NCBI GenBank assembly: GCA_964034945.1
Contig: OZ035960.1
Coordinates: 12,283,457-12,347,456 of the forward strand
DNA from: Chrysopilus asiliformis
Taxonomy: Eukaryota > Arthropoda > Insecta > Diptera > Rhagionidae
DNA length: 64,000 nt
Direction of reading: 5' to 3'
The notes beneath the pieces were generated by a model that searched no databases, was not told the DNA's origin, and saw nothing but the letters and a program-made list of their open reading frames with translations. Within the stretch, counting starts at the first letter, position 1; each line of letters starts with the position of its first letter. Position numbers and translations under genes: made by a program. Shown here one piece after another: positions 37,101 through 49,100 of this stretch.

Positions 37101-39185
37101 ATAAGGTTACTTGGGTTATTCTTAAAAACTGGAAAATTTACACCAAAAAGGTTAAGTATAAGCATTTGCTTATTTTTATGCATAGGGCCCACTACCCTCG
37201 AAACGGATTTCTTCAAATCAATTTCATAAAACATTATTGGAACTGTCTTAAATTGGGTTGGGTTTTGAAATTATTTATTTGTTCTTCCATAGAATTCACG
37301 GAATCGCCAAGGAGCGGTGCTAGATTTTCTTTATCGTGGCGATTTTTGTGTCATTATTCAATGAAATGGGCTCAATGATATTGACATCTTTGCAATTGAG
37401 AATTAATGACATAAATGTTATAAAATTCATGAAATTTTCATTATTTTTATGAAGTTTTCTTAAAATTATGAAAATTTACATTGATTTAATCAGCATTGTA
37501 GACTCAATATCAGATTTTCTTGGTTTACGACAAAAATTTCTTTCAGTGCATTTAAAACTGATATTAAACCAATTAACAATATCTTGTGAAATACACCAAT
37601 AGATGTGTAATTCTACATTGACGTAATTTTGATTTTTTTCTTAATAAACAGAGCATCAATTCTTGCTGTTCGTATTTATTTTGGATGTCAAGTTCAATTA
37701 TAGTCATTTGAATGTAACGCCTGTGAATTATTCAACATAGTGACAATTTAATTACCCTCAATATACACTGTTTAGATATTTGCATATTCAAGAACATCAC
37801 TGAGAAGCCTAGATTGGAAATCAAGGCCTGCCTTCAAACGATCTCAATCAGAGATTCAATCATCAAACGCATAGCTTGGCGCTTAATTGGAGTCGTTGTC
37901 GTAGGTCTAGTCTCATAAATGAATGGTGTTCAATTAACATAATTGCTAGTAAAGATATAAACACTTTAATATGTAAACCGTCAAACATTTCTTTTTATTT
38001 ATATTTTAGATTTTCATTTTGTTTTAATTGTTTCCAATAGTTAAGAACAGTGTTTAATTTGTTCAGATTTTTTTTATCTTGAGATTTATGTAATTAACAA
38101 TTTGAAAAATTCAGCTTAATTTTATGTCTAAATTGATTGTTTTTCACTCCAAAGTTTCTCTACAAATTTTAGACATTTCAAAAAGGATCTTGTATTGTAG
38201 CTAGAGCGATGAAATTTTATAATTTATTGAACTGTATATACAGGATACAGTTTCAAAAACGTACTAAAATCGAAGAATTTTTTTTTTGAAATCTGTAATG
38301 ATAAAAGCCTATAGATGGAAAACTATGAAAATCGATGGCAGAATGCGAAACCACATCCAAACAATTTTCATTTTAAATTAGACTTCGTGACGACTGCGTG
38401 AAAATTTTCAGCTTTTCACTAAACTGCAGCTTTCAATTTCTCTCATCAGAAATTTTCACCACGAATTTTCTCCAATTTTCCTCTTATTATTTGGTCTGCG
38501 CCATTTGGTAGTTTGACCCCGTGATGAACTGCCCCCTCCGCCTCCTCTTCATTTTCCACCCCTCAGTATCCTGTTACTTCATTTGGCATTAACTGTACAG
38601 ACGTAAAGACGGAAACGTTTGTTAACTAACAAAATTCTCAGCATTACCAATGTCAAAAAAGCTCTTTCGGCATTTCGGTTATTCACTCGGTTTTTATACC
38701 CCATGTGATGAAATTATATGAAGGATTCGCTAGTGGTATTTTAATTAATCAAGAAGTACTTCGTCTATTTTATTTTAAAAAAAATACGATTTTTTTCACA
38801 AAATAAGATATTTACTTATTTTCAAGCAAATTATGCAGCTGTAAAAAGTAAGCTCCAAGTGCAGAGCCTCTAATTCTGGTCATTATTCACAAGCTATGAA
38901 AATTTCAAATAACTTAATTTTTCATAAACCAATCAACGAAAGTTAACAAATTTTTTGTCGAGTCAAAAAACATCAAAATTTTATCTTAACTAATTGTAAA
39001 CACTGAATTGGAATCCCAAATTACTCTTTCTATTTTACATCAAATGATCATGTTGGGTATTTCACGATTTTCGCACTATTTGGAAACTATTTATCTCAGA
39101 AATATTCGATTTTTGCGAAATAGTGAAGTCAGTAGGATACCGATATAAGCTTCTAACTAAACTTTTGTAGCCTTGGACTTGTTCT
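34101..39185. other. Intergenic stretch, no gene recognised
   Basis: Mostly AT-rich. Two diverged stretches share CCTTATAGGGC-type words (36298-36340 and 36950-37110), perhaps an old inverted element. A CTTCGA/TGCTTC-rich patch lies at 36350-36430. Confidence 0.4.
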
Positions 39186-39350
39186 TTGACTTTTTTGATA
39201 AGATGCACCGTTTTTGAGATATTCGCAAAAAACGTTGTCGTTCGTGTGGGGGGTATTCCCCCTAATGGTCCATTTTTGTCCATGAACGAACTTAGCCTCG
39301 CATTTTACGAAAATCGGATCTACGCAAAATTTCAAGTCTGTAGCTCAATC
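39186..39350 (+). repeat. GGGTATAAAA-ended repeat, internal fragment
   Basis: Matches the middle of 20362-20961 (GATAAGATGCACCGTTTT, CCTAATGGTCCATTTTTG, TCAAGTCTGTAGCTCAATCC) and breaks off on both sides. Confidence 0.7.
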
Positions 39351-39879
39351 CGACTCGTTGATATGAAGTCAAATCTGTCATTGTTTTTTTCGAATTTGAA
39401 TTAATTGGCGTATGCACGAGAAACATTTACGATGTGCAATTCCTGCGTCAAAAATGACGCGAAACATAAATTCATGAGTATAATGTATTTTATCTACACA
39501 TAGAAACAAGTGTTCAACATACCAAATGGACATAAATTAATTTCTTTTGATTCAACATTTAAATTTTGGTTTCTCACAAATAAAGTGAAAGTTTATAAAA
39601 TTGATTTTAAAATACACCATAGAGCGATTCATGAAATCTCGAAAATACCTCGAAAACCGCGTAACCGCCAAAATTTGTATAGAAACTCGTAAGTTTACGC
39701 GGTTTTGGTGTGCAAACAACTTCGTAAAATTACGCGAACGCAAATGCGGAAATCTCGATAAATTATGAAATTCAGCTGCAACAATAAGAATTTCTTTTGT
39801 ATTTTTATTAATTTTAATTTTTCACTGATCTTCGGTATTTTCAAATTCTAATTTTGTGACAGTTGAGAAGACTGCCGAG

Positions 39880-41227
39880 TAGGGATGTCAAAAAAGAACC
39901 GGTTAAACCGGTTACCCGGTGTTTTGTCTTCGGTTAACCGGGTTTTTTCGGTGTTTTATGCCTGGAGCCCAATGAACGTAACGCGAACGCAGAAACTGTC
40001 ACTTACAAGTTTGTTCATTAGAAATCATTTGAAGTGAGCACAGTGAACGCAGTGAACGCAACTACAACGCAAAAGTTTGCAAACTTCTAACTTTGCCGCA
40101 GCAATTCTGCGTTGACAGTTCATAAAGTGAGTTTAGGGAAATGTTGTTTGAGGAAAAATTGATAGCCTTAGTGCAAAAAACAACAAATAACAAAGATAAA
40201 GACCAACAAAGCAAATTATCGCTTCAAAATTATCTATTCTTGTAATTTTGCCAACTTTATACCACTTTATATTATGTCACTTGTACTACTTCACAAGATG
40301 CCATTGGGCTCTGCCGCTGAAATGTTGCGCTGCGTCACAGTTTGTGCGTTTTAGTTGCGTTCGCGTTGCGTTCATTGGGCTCCAGAGGTTAACCATACCC
40401 ATACCCGATGTTTTTTTTAAGCCAAAAACCGTCCAAAAAAAAACCGATCATTTTTTTTGTACGGAAAAATCTGTGGTAATTTGCCAAAACTTGATAACTA
40501 CATTTTTCAAATTTAAAAAAAATATGACATGACAAAACTTTCCTTTGGCTGGTTATTTTAAAGTTTAAATTAACGTTTATTATAAATGTTTAATTAACGA
40601 ACAAACTAAAAATTTGATCATGTCATATTTTTTTTAAATTTTGAAATTGCTTCGTTCAAAATTTGAAAAAAGTTATCAAGTTTTGGCAAATTACCACAGA
40701 AATAATTTTAAACAAATTTTCGTGCAACTGATTTGTTAGAAACACTCATTTTTAGGCACTCTAAACCAAATACAATATTATATTGTGCCATTTATGGCCT
40801 CTTAACCCTTAAAGGCTTGGTGGTACACGCGATGTACCACCTTTTTTGTAACAAATACTGCACGGTGGTATCAAAATTGTACCACCAATTAAACCGTCTT
40901 TCATTGCCGTATGATACTTTAAAATGGTACCACTAAAAAAATCAAAAAAAAAAATTTTTTTCGAGTGCCGGCCGGAAGGGTGAAAATATTTGCTATTTTT
41001 CTGTGCCTCTAAGGGTTAATGGATTATGTGGCACTTCACGTCTTTTGTTTTTTGTATTATAGTGTATTTGTTGCGTCTAAGACCTAACCTACCCAATTTG
41101 AACAAAACGGCTTTTCGGTGTTTTAATACCCGGTTTTTTGGACCCGGTTAAACCGGTCCGGTTTAAACCGAAGTCTTAAAAACCGATTTAACCGAAAACC
41201 GGTTTTTTCAAAAATTTGACATCCCTA
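39880..41227. mobile_element. hAT-like non-autonomous element with 8-bp target duplication
   Basis: Ends TAGGGATGTCAAA and TTTGACATCCCTA are perfect inverted copies; CTGCCGAG is duplicated at 39872-39879 and 41228-41235. Eight-base duplications and TAGGG-type ends fit the hAT superfamily. The inside is built of ACCGGTT/AACCGG words; 40470-40535 and 40616-40702 form a second inverted pair. No transposase. It hosts another element at 39962-40385 and ends 336 bp before the zinc-finger gene start. Confidence 0.85.
39962..40385. mobile_element. MITE family 3, copy 1 (424 bp), nested in the hAT-like element
   Basis: TIRs CTGGAGCCCAATGAACGTAA and complement CTGGAGCCCAATGAACGCAA continue to GCGAACGC. 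A copy of the same length lies at 60671-61094. Nesting shows this insertion is younger than the hAT-like host. Confidence 0.9.
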
Positions 41228-41563
41228 CTGCCGAGCACCAGAACGATTTGTGATTTAACGAAAATTTACACAAAATTGCTTCTCAGTCAATGCCTGACGT
41301 ACAATAAAGATCATTTTGTTCTTTTGAATAAAACATTTTGTGAATATCCACATTAATTTCCCTTTCAAGAAAAATTCAAAATTTGAATTAGAGATTTCAT
41401 AAGCAGTAGGCGATTTTTCATTCTTCCAGATTGCTGAGCGTAAAAACACATTTTAATTTCAAAACACTGAAGTGTCATTATAAAATAAACTACTGGAGTG
41501 CACAAAGCATATTTTTTAATTCTACTTTGTAATAAAAAAAAAACTATAAAGTTTTTTTTAAAA

Positions 41564-43339
41564 ATGCCTAGAAGTATATTTTCCTTCCGATATAACAAAG
41601 AATTTAAAAAGTACAACGATTTTTGGAATGGTAAGTTAGCAGCAAAAAATGTGGCTGTAATTGAACGTTTTTTTTGACTAATTTCTTTTTACAGACTGGT
41701 TTCGAAAAACCCCAATATTTCCCAAAATATCGAAGATTGCTGTTCAAAATGAAAGCGATGATGATTCTGATATTCGGCAAACCAGTAATTCGACGTCAAA
41801 GAAGAAAGATCGCGAGAAGAAATTGTTGAGATCTTTTGATTGGTAATTTCTTTACTACTTGATGGTTTTTTTTCAATCAATTTATTTAATCTAAATTATG
41901 GAATTTTCGAATCAAAATTCAGAAAATCACTTACCTTTTCACATTTTGTCCCAAAATCTTTATCCAATATTATTACCTGCAAAAACATTCTATTCGTTTC
42001 GCCAAAAACCAGAACCCGTATTTCGTAATTTATCTCGTTAGATAAAAATGTTTATCAGAGAGAATTTTATCACAATTACCGAAACCAGAAATTCCAATTA
42101 TGTTTCAACAAAACTCTGTCTCGACACATTGCCAGAAGCAAAAATCAATTAGTCTACTATAAAAAACCAATAAATAAGATTAAAAATATTTCTTGATACG
42201 GACTATGATTATATGTTATATTTAGTTTTTTTTGTTTTTGTTATAAAAATAGGTACGACAGCGATCGAATAGCAATCACAACCAGATATCAATTAGAAAG
42301 CGTTTTTGGATGTGAACTTTTGGACCGATATGATCCTTCCTCAGATAGTGATTCCGATGATGAAACCAGCAACAAAGAAAACGAATTTGATGATGAGAAA
42401 GTTTTCGGCTCAATTGTGGCTGAAGCATTAAATCAAAAGGCAAAAACCCAGCCAACACATCCGAAAAGAGGAAGACCCCGAAAGAAAACTAATCAGGATA
42501 AAACTGAGACAATTGTAGTGGAAGAAATTTCACTGGATACTATTGAAAGTAATTTTTTTTTAACAAGATTTGCTTTTATCTGATTTGCGTTGCACTAAAT
42601 TATGAAAAACTGTGGGAAATTACACAATTATGGGTTAAAAAAAATATGGGTTAAAAAAATTGTGATTGGACAAATTTTAAAAAAAAAATGATAATATAAT
42701 AATAATAATTCAACCACTTGCAATTATATTTATTACTGTGCAAACAAAAAAACGACAAATGCTCATACATTTAAGAAAATTCCAAATCAAAAATACTTTA
42801 TCCACAATTTAAAAAAAAATACTTTTTTAGGACCAAAAAAGTACATAATTGAATACAATTGCACAACAGATGAAAAAAATATTCTTAATCCACAAAATGG
42901 CCAGGAAATTACAGAATTCGATCCGGAAGATCTGATTTACTACACACCATCCGATTCTAATATGGATGAAAATGAACTAAGTGTCAGTTTAACACGAAAT
43001 TATGCAAAACGATTGAAACGCGACAAAGTCTTTGAATGCCAGTATTGCAAGAAAACATTTGACCGACCATGGGTATTACAAGGACATTTACGCCTTCATA
43101 CCGGGGAGAAACCATTCCATTGTCCAATTCCATCGTGCTTGAAAAAATTTGCAGATCGTTCGAATCTTCGCGCTCATCAACGTACCAAAGGCCATCACGA
43201 TTGGGAGTTTCAATGTCCACAGTGTACAAAGTCTTTTAGCCAGAAAAGTTACTTAAATCGCCATAGTTTACAAGCGTGCCGGAAATATTTAATAAATTCG
43301 AAAAATAATTCAAAATCAACGATAATTCCAATGCAGTAA
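41564..43339 (+). CDS. Snail/Scratch-type C2H2 zinc-finger transcription factor (4 exons)
   Basis: Exons 41564-41630, 41695-41842, 42253-42548 and 42831-43339 (stop TAA) join with GT..AG introns in phases 1, 2 and 1 to give 1020 nt = 339 aa. It begins MPRSIFSFR, like the SNAG repressor motif of Snail proteins (MPRSF). Residues 100-120 are Asp/Ser/Glu-rich; 143-150 (KRGRPRKK) is an AT-hook. Three fingers lie at 240-260, 268-292 and 299-320. [18 protein letters not shown] and [10 protein letters not shown] are hallmarks of the Snail/Scratch family, and the last finger is C2HC as in Snail. Finger 2 is unusual: four residues between its cysteines and five between its histidines. Role by family: sequence-specific, mainly repressive, nuclear. 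It lies head-to-head with the NWD-like gene (8.6 kb apart) and converges on MEAK7. The exact orthologue could not be named. Confidence 0.88.
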
Positions 43340-43411
43340 TGTTTATTCATGCATTTTTGTTTTTATAATTTGATTGATTTCTTTAAACCTTTGTTTGGCG
43401 TTTGTATTTGA

Positions 43412-43417
43412 AATAAA
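43412..43417 (+). other. Poly(A) signal of the zinc-finger gene
   Basis: AATAAA 73 bases after the stop codon, followed by A-rich sequence. Spacing is normal for an insect 3' UTR. Confidence 0.5.
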
Positions 43418-43738
43418 ATGAATTAAAGAAAAAAAATTTTTTATACTCGGAGTTTTTGCAATGATCACAAATCATTTAAAAAAATGTCATTGATCGTAAA
43501 AATTTTATTGCGTTTTTTTACACCTAAAAATCGAATCTTCTTAAAAAAAAGGCAGATTGGTATTTTGGTTTTCCTTTTACTTTTCTTTCCATGACCGGCC
43601 AATCAACATTCTAAGAGCAAAATGCAATCAAAAGAGAAAAATGAGAGAAAAATGTTTATATTAAACAGACTCTGCTTGCTGAAGACTTTTGGCAGGTACT
43701 GTGGTTTTGGTTACACTCTATTTATTAAAAGATTGCAT

Positions 43739-43869
43739 TCACCCCGATTGCGAGTGTCGTGTCGTTTTCGACAAGAGTCGTTTTACGTGTTGTTGTTGGT
43801 AGAAAAACACTAACAACAACACGTGAAACGACTCTCGTCGAAAACGACACGACACTCGCAATCGGGGTG
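43739..43869. repeat. Long near-perfect hairpin, about 60-bp arms
   Basis: Arms 43739-43800 and 43810-43869 (TCACCCCGATTGCGAGTGTC start) pair almost completely around a loop of about nine bases. GC-rich against the AT background. It lies 400 bp after the zinc-finger stop codon. It may be a MITE or a source of hairpin RNA. Confidence 0.9.
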
Positions 43870-43984
43870 ATTATTACTGGACTTCCGGAAGTTTGCTAAA
43901 TTTTAAATCAATAAAGACAAAAAGCAAAATTTGATCAATACAGAAAAAAATATCAGTTGTGGTCAACACAAAACTTTCTTCTAC

Positions 43985-44830
43985 AAAATCTACGACCCTG
44001 CGCAATTTACGCTAGAGCCCTGTCGCGTTGTCAACCTAAGACGACCTCCCAATAAATTCTTGGTTTATTCAAAAATATCAAAAACGTACAAAATTTGAGA
44101 TAACTTGAGAACGGTACAAGATATCCATTTACGGTAAATGGCAAAAATGTAGAAAATGTTAACATCTTTAATTATTCTTTTAACTGATTTGTCGAAAAAC
44201 CGTTAGTTTGCAAATTATTCGCAAAAATATGATTTTTTACATATTAATGAAAATATCTCAATAACGGTAAAAGATAACGGATAACGGTAAAAGACAAAAT
44301 TGTGCAGAATGCCATTCTCATTAATTCACTTCATACATTCAGTCAGCAAAAACCCGTTAATTTTCGAGATAATCGCAAAAAACTGTTTGGAAATAACGGT
44401 TTATCTCGATAACAGGTGAAGATATCGAGTTATAGCTAAAGACAAAAGTGTGGGAAATTTTATTTTCTCCAAGTTTTGTCATACTTAAGGCCACTAAAAA
44501 ACGCGTAGTTTGGGAATAAATCGAGAAAAACGAAATTGCGATTTTTGAAAAACCGCCATTTTGGATACTTCCGGTTAACGGATTTCCACCAAAAGTTGAT
44601 AGGATCGTCCCATTTCAGGACCCAACATACCTATAAAATTTCATGGCGCTAGCTCTATTAGTTTTTGAGAAATCTTGTACACAGACTGACAGACTGACAG
44701 ACAGACTGACAGACTGACAGACAGAAAGACATTTTTTAAATATGACTCCAATCGACTTAGGAGTGATCGGGAAATGTTTTTTAGGCAAAATTAAGAGGTC
44801 GAAATTTTTCATGAATACAATACTTTATTA
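43985..44830 (+). repeat. Repeat with ACTGACAG tract, unclassified
   Basis: Repeated ATAACGGT/GATATC words, then CATGGCGCTAGCTCTATTAG and a GACTGACAGACA tract (44689-44735), resemble the 3' part of the GACA-tailed repeats, but sequence identity to them was not seen. Confidence 0.45.
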
Positions 44831-46038
44831 TACTCCGTAGAAGAAAGTAAAAACACGGGATAGAGTAAATAAATTGTTTTGTTTCCTTTATTATTTGAAT
44901 GAAAAAATTTGTTTATAATTGAGATTTGTTGTAGTTTTAATCATTTTACCTTCAAAACGAGATAATATGATACTGCACTATACTTATTTCACTAATATTG
45001 AATATGTATATAATTTAGCAATGGCACAATAAAACTTTGCTGATTATGATTTCATTACATTAAAAGTTTTCCTCCTTCTGCATTCTCTGTTATTAGAATT
45101 TTTTAAATTTAGATTTTGTTCTTGCCTATCATATTTTATTTTTTTTGGTTTTCAAATTCTTTTGATTTACTTTCATGTTTTTTTTTTTTTGGTTTTTTTA
45201 AATTATTATTCAAATTTTTTGTGCAATTTAATTTAAACCTCTTCATGTTTGTTATTTTCTTGTGTGGATATCACATTATCTTAAAATATGTGTTACTTTT
45301 TCGACTAATTTAGTATTTATTTATTTATTCCTTAGATTTTTAATTAAACATATCGTTTATTGTTTGTTGTTAGCAAAGCAACTATTATTAATTTATTTAC
45401 GAGATACTACTAACAAAAAATACAAACAAATAGAACAAAAGAATAAATATACACAATTTGATTTAATTAAATTTATATCGCAGACATGTAGTACGTGGGC
45501 AGGAATTATTTAATAGTGTTCTTCCATTCTTTTTTTTACATGAAAATATAGTATGCAAATACGAGAAAGTTTAATAACAAACATAAAAGATAGGTAAACA
45601 ATATATTGCTGACTATAATTTCGGTTTTTTTTATTAAAAAATTTGATTCCATCAATTTTTTTGTAATTTTATACTAAGAAGTCAACAATTATAAAATGTG
45701 TAAAAAAATTCGCTCGTTTTAGAAAATATTGTTGTAAATATATAGTATAGATACATAATATTGCTTCATTCATTTTTTTATACTTGTATTCTCTTATAAA
45801 AACACGTTTCAATATAATTTAATAACAAATGGAAAAATAACAAAGATGAAGTTTATCCCAAAAAGGCAATTTTGGGGCACTATAATCAACTCTCTCTACA
45901 TATTAAAAACCTATTGACATTTAAAACATTGACCTTAAGCTAAAACATAGAATTTTTCATTTTTTTTTATTACAATATTATAGTTGAATTGTTTGTTTGT
46001 TTCTTTTGCTTAATATTAGATAATTCTTTTATATATGT
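44831..46038. other. Very AT-rich space between convergent genes
   Basis: No gene recognised; T-rich low complexity. The 3' UTR of MEAK7 probably ends at its right edge. Confidence 0.5.
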
Positions 46039-46044
46039 TTTATT
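46039..46044 (-). other. Possible poly(A) signal of MEAK7
   Basis: AATAAA on the minus strand about 150 bases after the MEAK7 stop codon, in an AT-rich tract where chance matches are common. Confidence 0.35.
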
Positions 46045-46191
46045 CAATAAAAAATTTCTTACTAGGAATTATGTCGCACTTATTTCTTAAGGACAATTGA
46101 AATAAAGGCGAGAGTAAAATAAAGAAAATGTTTTGTTAAGGCGAGGAAAATCAACAACAACACTAAACGTAAATTAGACATTACTAGATAA

Positions 46192-49100
46192 TTATGTGTT
46201 CGGCTCCTCTCTTTGGCCCTCTGAGTATTGCTGCCTTCCAGCCAATTCTAGTATAGCCTTCTCCTCCATATTGCCATCAAGTACTGACCTCCTTTGACTA
46301 TCCTCCTATAACAAAAATTTTATTGATTTCATTTTTATGTCAAAAACTAAAGTTTCATTACCTCTTCGTCTTCCTTCTTGGGTTTCTCACCGACAGCCCA
46401 AACTTCGACATTTCGAATTGTAAATGTTTTATTAACGCTAAGCTGTATGTAATTCTGAAATGTTGTGCATGATTCGGAACATTCACCTTTTCCATATTCG
46501 CCATCTAACCAAAGGCCCCAATAATTGTGTTGACCTCCCATACCCTAAAAATGTTTTTTTTTTAATTACAGGTAAGAAATCTAAATAAAAATAACAGCCA
46601 GCAATATTCTCAATAAATGAAATCTAAAAATATACGAAAATTACAATTAACAGGTGGCAATACGTATTTCAAATCGAATTCTATTAAAAATTCGATTGGA
46701 CTTACGTAATCTAATTGGGACTTTTTTAAGTTAATTCAGGCCCATTTGCGCGCATAATTCTTAAAAAATTAAGTTGTGGTTAGCCTACTTAAATCGTAAA
46801 AATTCTTCGACTTAAAATTTTTAAGTTGTACATAAGTTGCTAAGTTTTGTTGGTGCAAATGGCACTCAATCGGATTTCACTGTGTGAAAAAATTATGTAA
46901 AATTGTAGTGAAGAGCAAGGTATTGCAATGTCCGTTGACGTCGGCAACAGCAAAAACAAGAATACTGCCATGTGAAATGGTGGAAATTTCATGTGTTGGA
47001 CTTTTGATTGAAATTTAATTATTGTTGAATTTTAAGTGCTAATTTCCTGATTGCTCTAAAAATTGCTTCCAAATCGCACCTTTTTAATGTCTATAAAACC
47101 AGCTGTCAAATATGCTGCGTTGGGATAATCTCTAAATCTAATTTTGCAGCGACAACAAAATTATGACTCAAGCTTAATTGACTCAAAACCTACAATTGTC
47201 ACACACTAGTAATTTAACCAAAAATAAACCTAAAAAAACATCTGATTTTCTGATAAATCGTTAAGACATGACTAAAATAGTCACTTTAAAAGAGTGTGAG
47301 ATTTTTAAGAGACGGGTGAAGGTCAGAGCATTTTTATCTTTAGAAATTTATGGATAAAATGAATCGTCCTCGAAATAATAGCCAAAAACTTTGTTATTTG
47401 TTTAGGGGAGGCAAGCCCGATTGATTTTTTAAGCTATTCTAAGCACTTGTGATTAGAATCCCACCGATTAGTCGGCTTTGGCCACTTTCGGCTAAAAATC
47501 ACATTTTCGGTCAAAATTAGGTAGAAGGTGCAAGTGAACTGTCAAAGGTCAGCGCAACGAAACAAAAAACAAAAGTAGCATAGCTTGTCGTATTTTTTTT
47601 TAAACTCAAGTTTCCCAAAAATTTGTATTTGATTAACAACGGTTTATCATAGGAAATGATTTATTTCCTAGTGAAATTTCCTCGTTAAATCAAAATAGAT
47701 ATTTAGCCAGAAAATATTTCACGGTAAGATTTCATCTCGATTAAAATACAACTACGGACAGATTGTTTGCGAACAGTCTTGTCCAAGAACTTAGAATTGT
47801 CTTAGAAAATACTTCTCCACGAGACGTTTTTTCGCGGGATATGAAAATACACAAAATTTCTGTCTAGTCGAGACATGAAATAAAGAGAAATTGCAGAAAA
47901 TTCGAGGAAATTTATTTTTCAAATAAGTAAACCTGGGATTTTTTTGTTGTTTAAAGTTGTTATGCAAGTTATAAGCCTTATAAGCCGAGAAATTCCAATA
48001 GGTTGTTATGCAAGTGAATTTCTAAGAGTCGTTTGCACCAACGAAACTTAGCGTCTTATGTTCAACTTAAATTATTTAAGTCCCAGAATTTCTACGGTTT
48101 TAGTAGGCTAAGCACAACTTAAATAGTTATGACTTGTATCAGCAAATGGGCCTGAATGCTCTTCCAAAAGAACTGTTTTTTTAAAGCGGGTTGTGGAAAA
48201 AATTCTAAAAGCGGGTTGTGGGAAAGCATTAGACTACAAGTTTTCCGTTTTCAGTTGACTGATTATGGCAATTTTTAATATTACCACGTTCGTGACATCG
48301 TGTACCACTGGTGGTACATGTACAGTTTTTTTTTAAAACCGCGCGAGTAAACAGTGCTGTAGTTTTTTTTTGTTTTTTTTCTGTTTTTTTTGTGTTTTTT
48401 TGTGTTTTTTTGTTTTTCGGACACAACCGCCAGAAAACAAATCGCTAGTGTACCACCCGTGGTACACGATGTCCAAATGTAAAAAAAGTTGAAAAAGCAA
48501 ATGCCACGAACGTGTTAAGAAAAACCTTTTCCTCAATGTCAACAAAATTTTCCTTTATGAAATCCAAAGGACTAAGCTATGGGTCGAAGCCAGTACGAAA
48601 GCCGATTGGAGGAAGCGATTGGAAGACGGCGTAGATGATGAGGCCTTTATAAGGCTCATAAATTGAAAGACGCAGTCATTGAACTGAGACGACTGAAGGC
48701 ACCGTCAAAGCTCGACACGGGCTGTGGCACCAAGAAGAAGCACTACAAATTTCCGCCACGATTTACAAAATTCTTGTATTCCTTAAAAATTAAAACCCTG
48801 GTATTCCTTTTTTCAGAGGTAGAAAATTTCAAAAGCCCTTTTTTAAGAAAATTTAAAGGAATTCAAAGATTTTTACAGGTAACCAAAACGTTGAAGCCCT
48901 CCGGATTTCGCCTAACTAGTTACACCACTTAAGATTGTCAAAAACCGTGTAAAAAACTATTAATAAAGTTTCTGTAAAACGACAAAAACCGACTCAGAGA
49001 TACCAATATATTTTATTTAAATTCTATCGAAATAATCTCAATAAAAAAATTATTGAAATCAATACTTCATTTGACGTCACGCATAATACATACACTTCAG

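Noticed and set aside
48663..48932. 89-codon frame as a gene
   Set aside because: Part of it recurs near 50690-50720 as repeated non-coding text, and no domain is visible.
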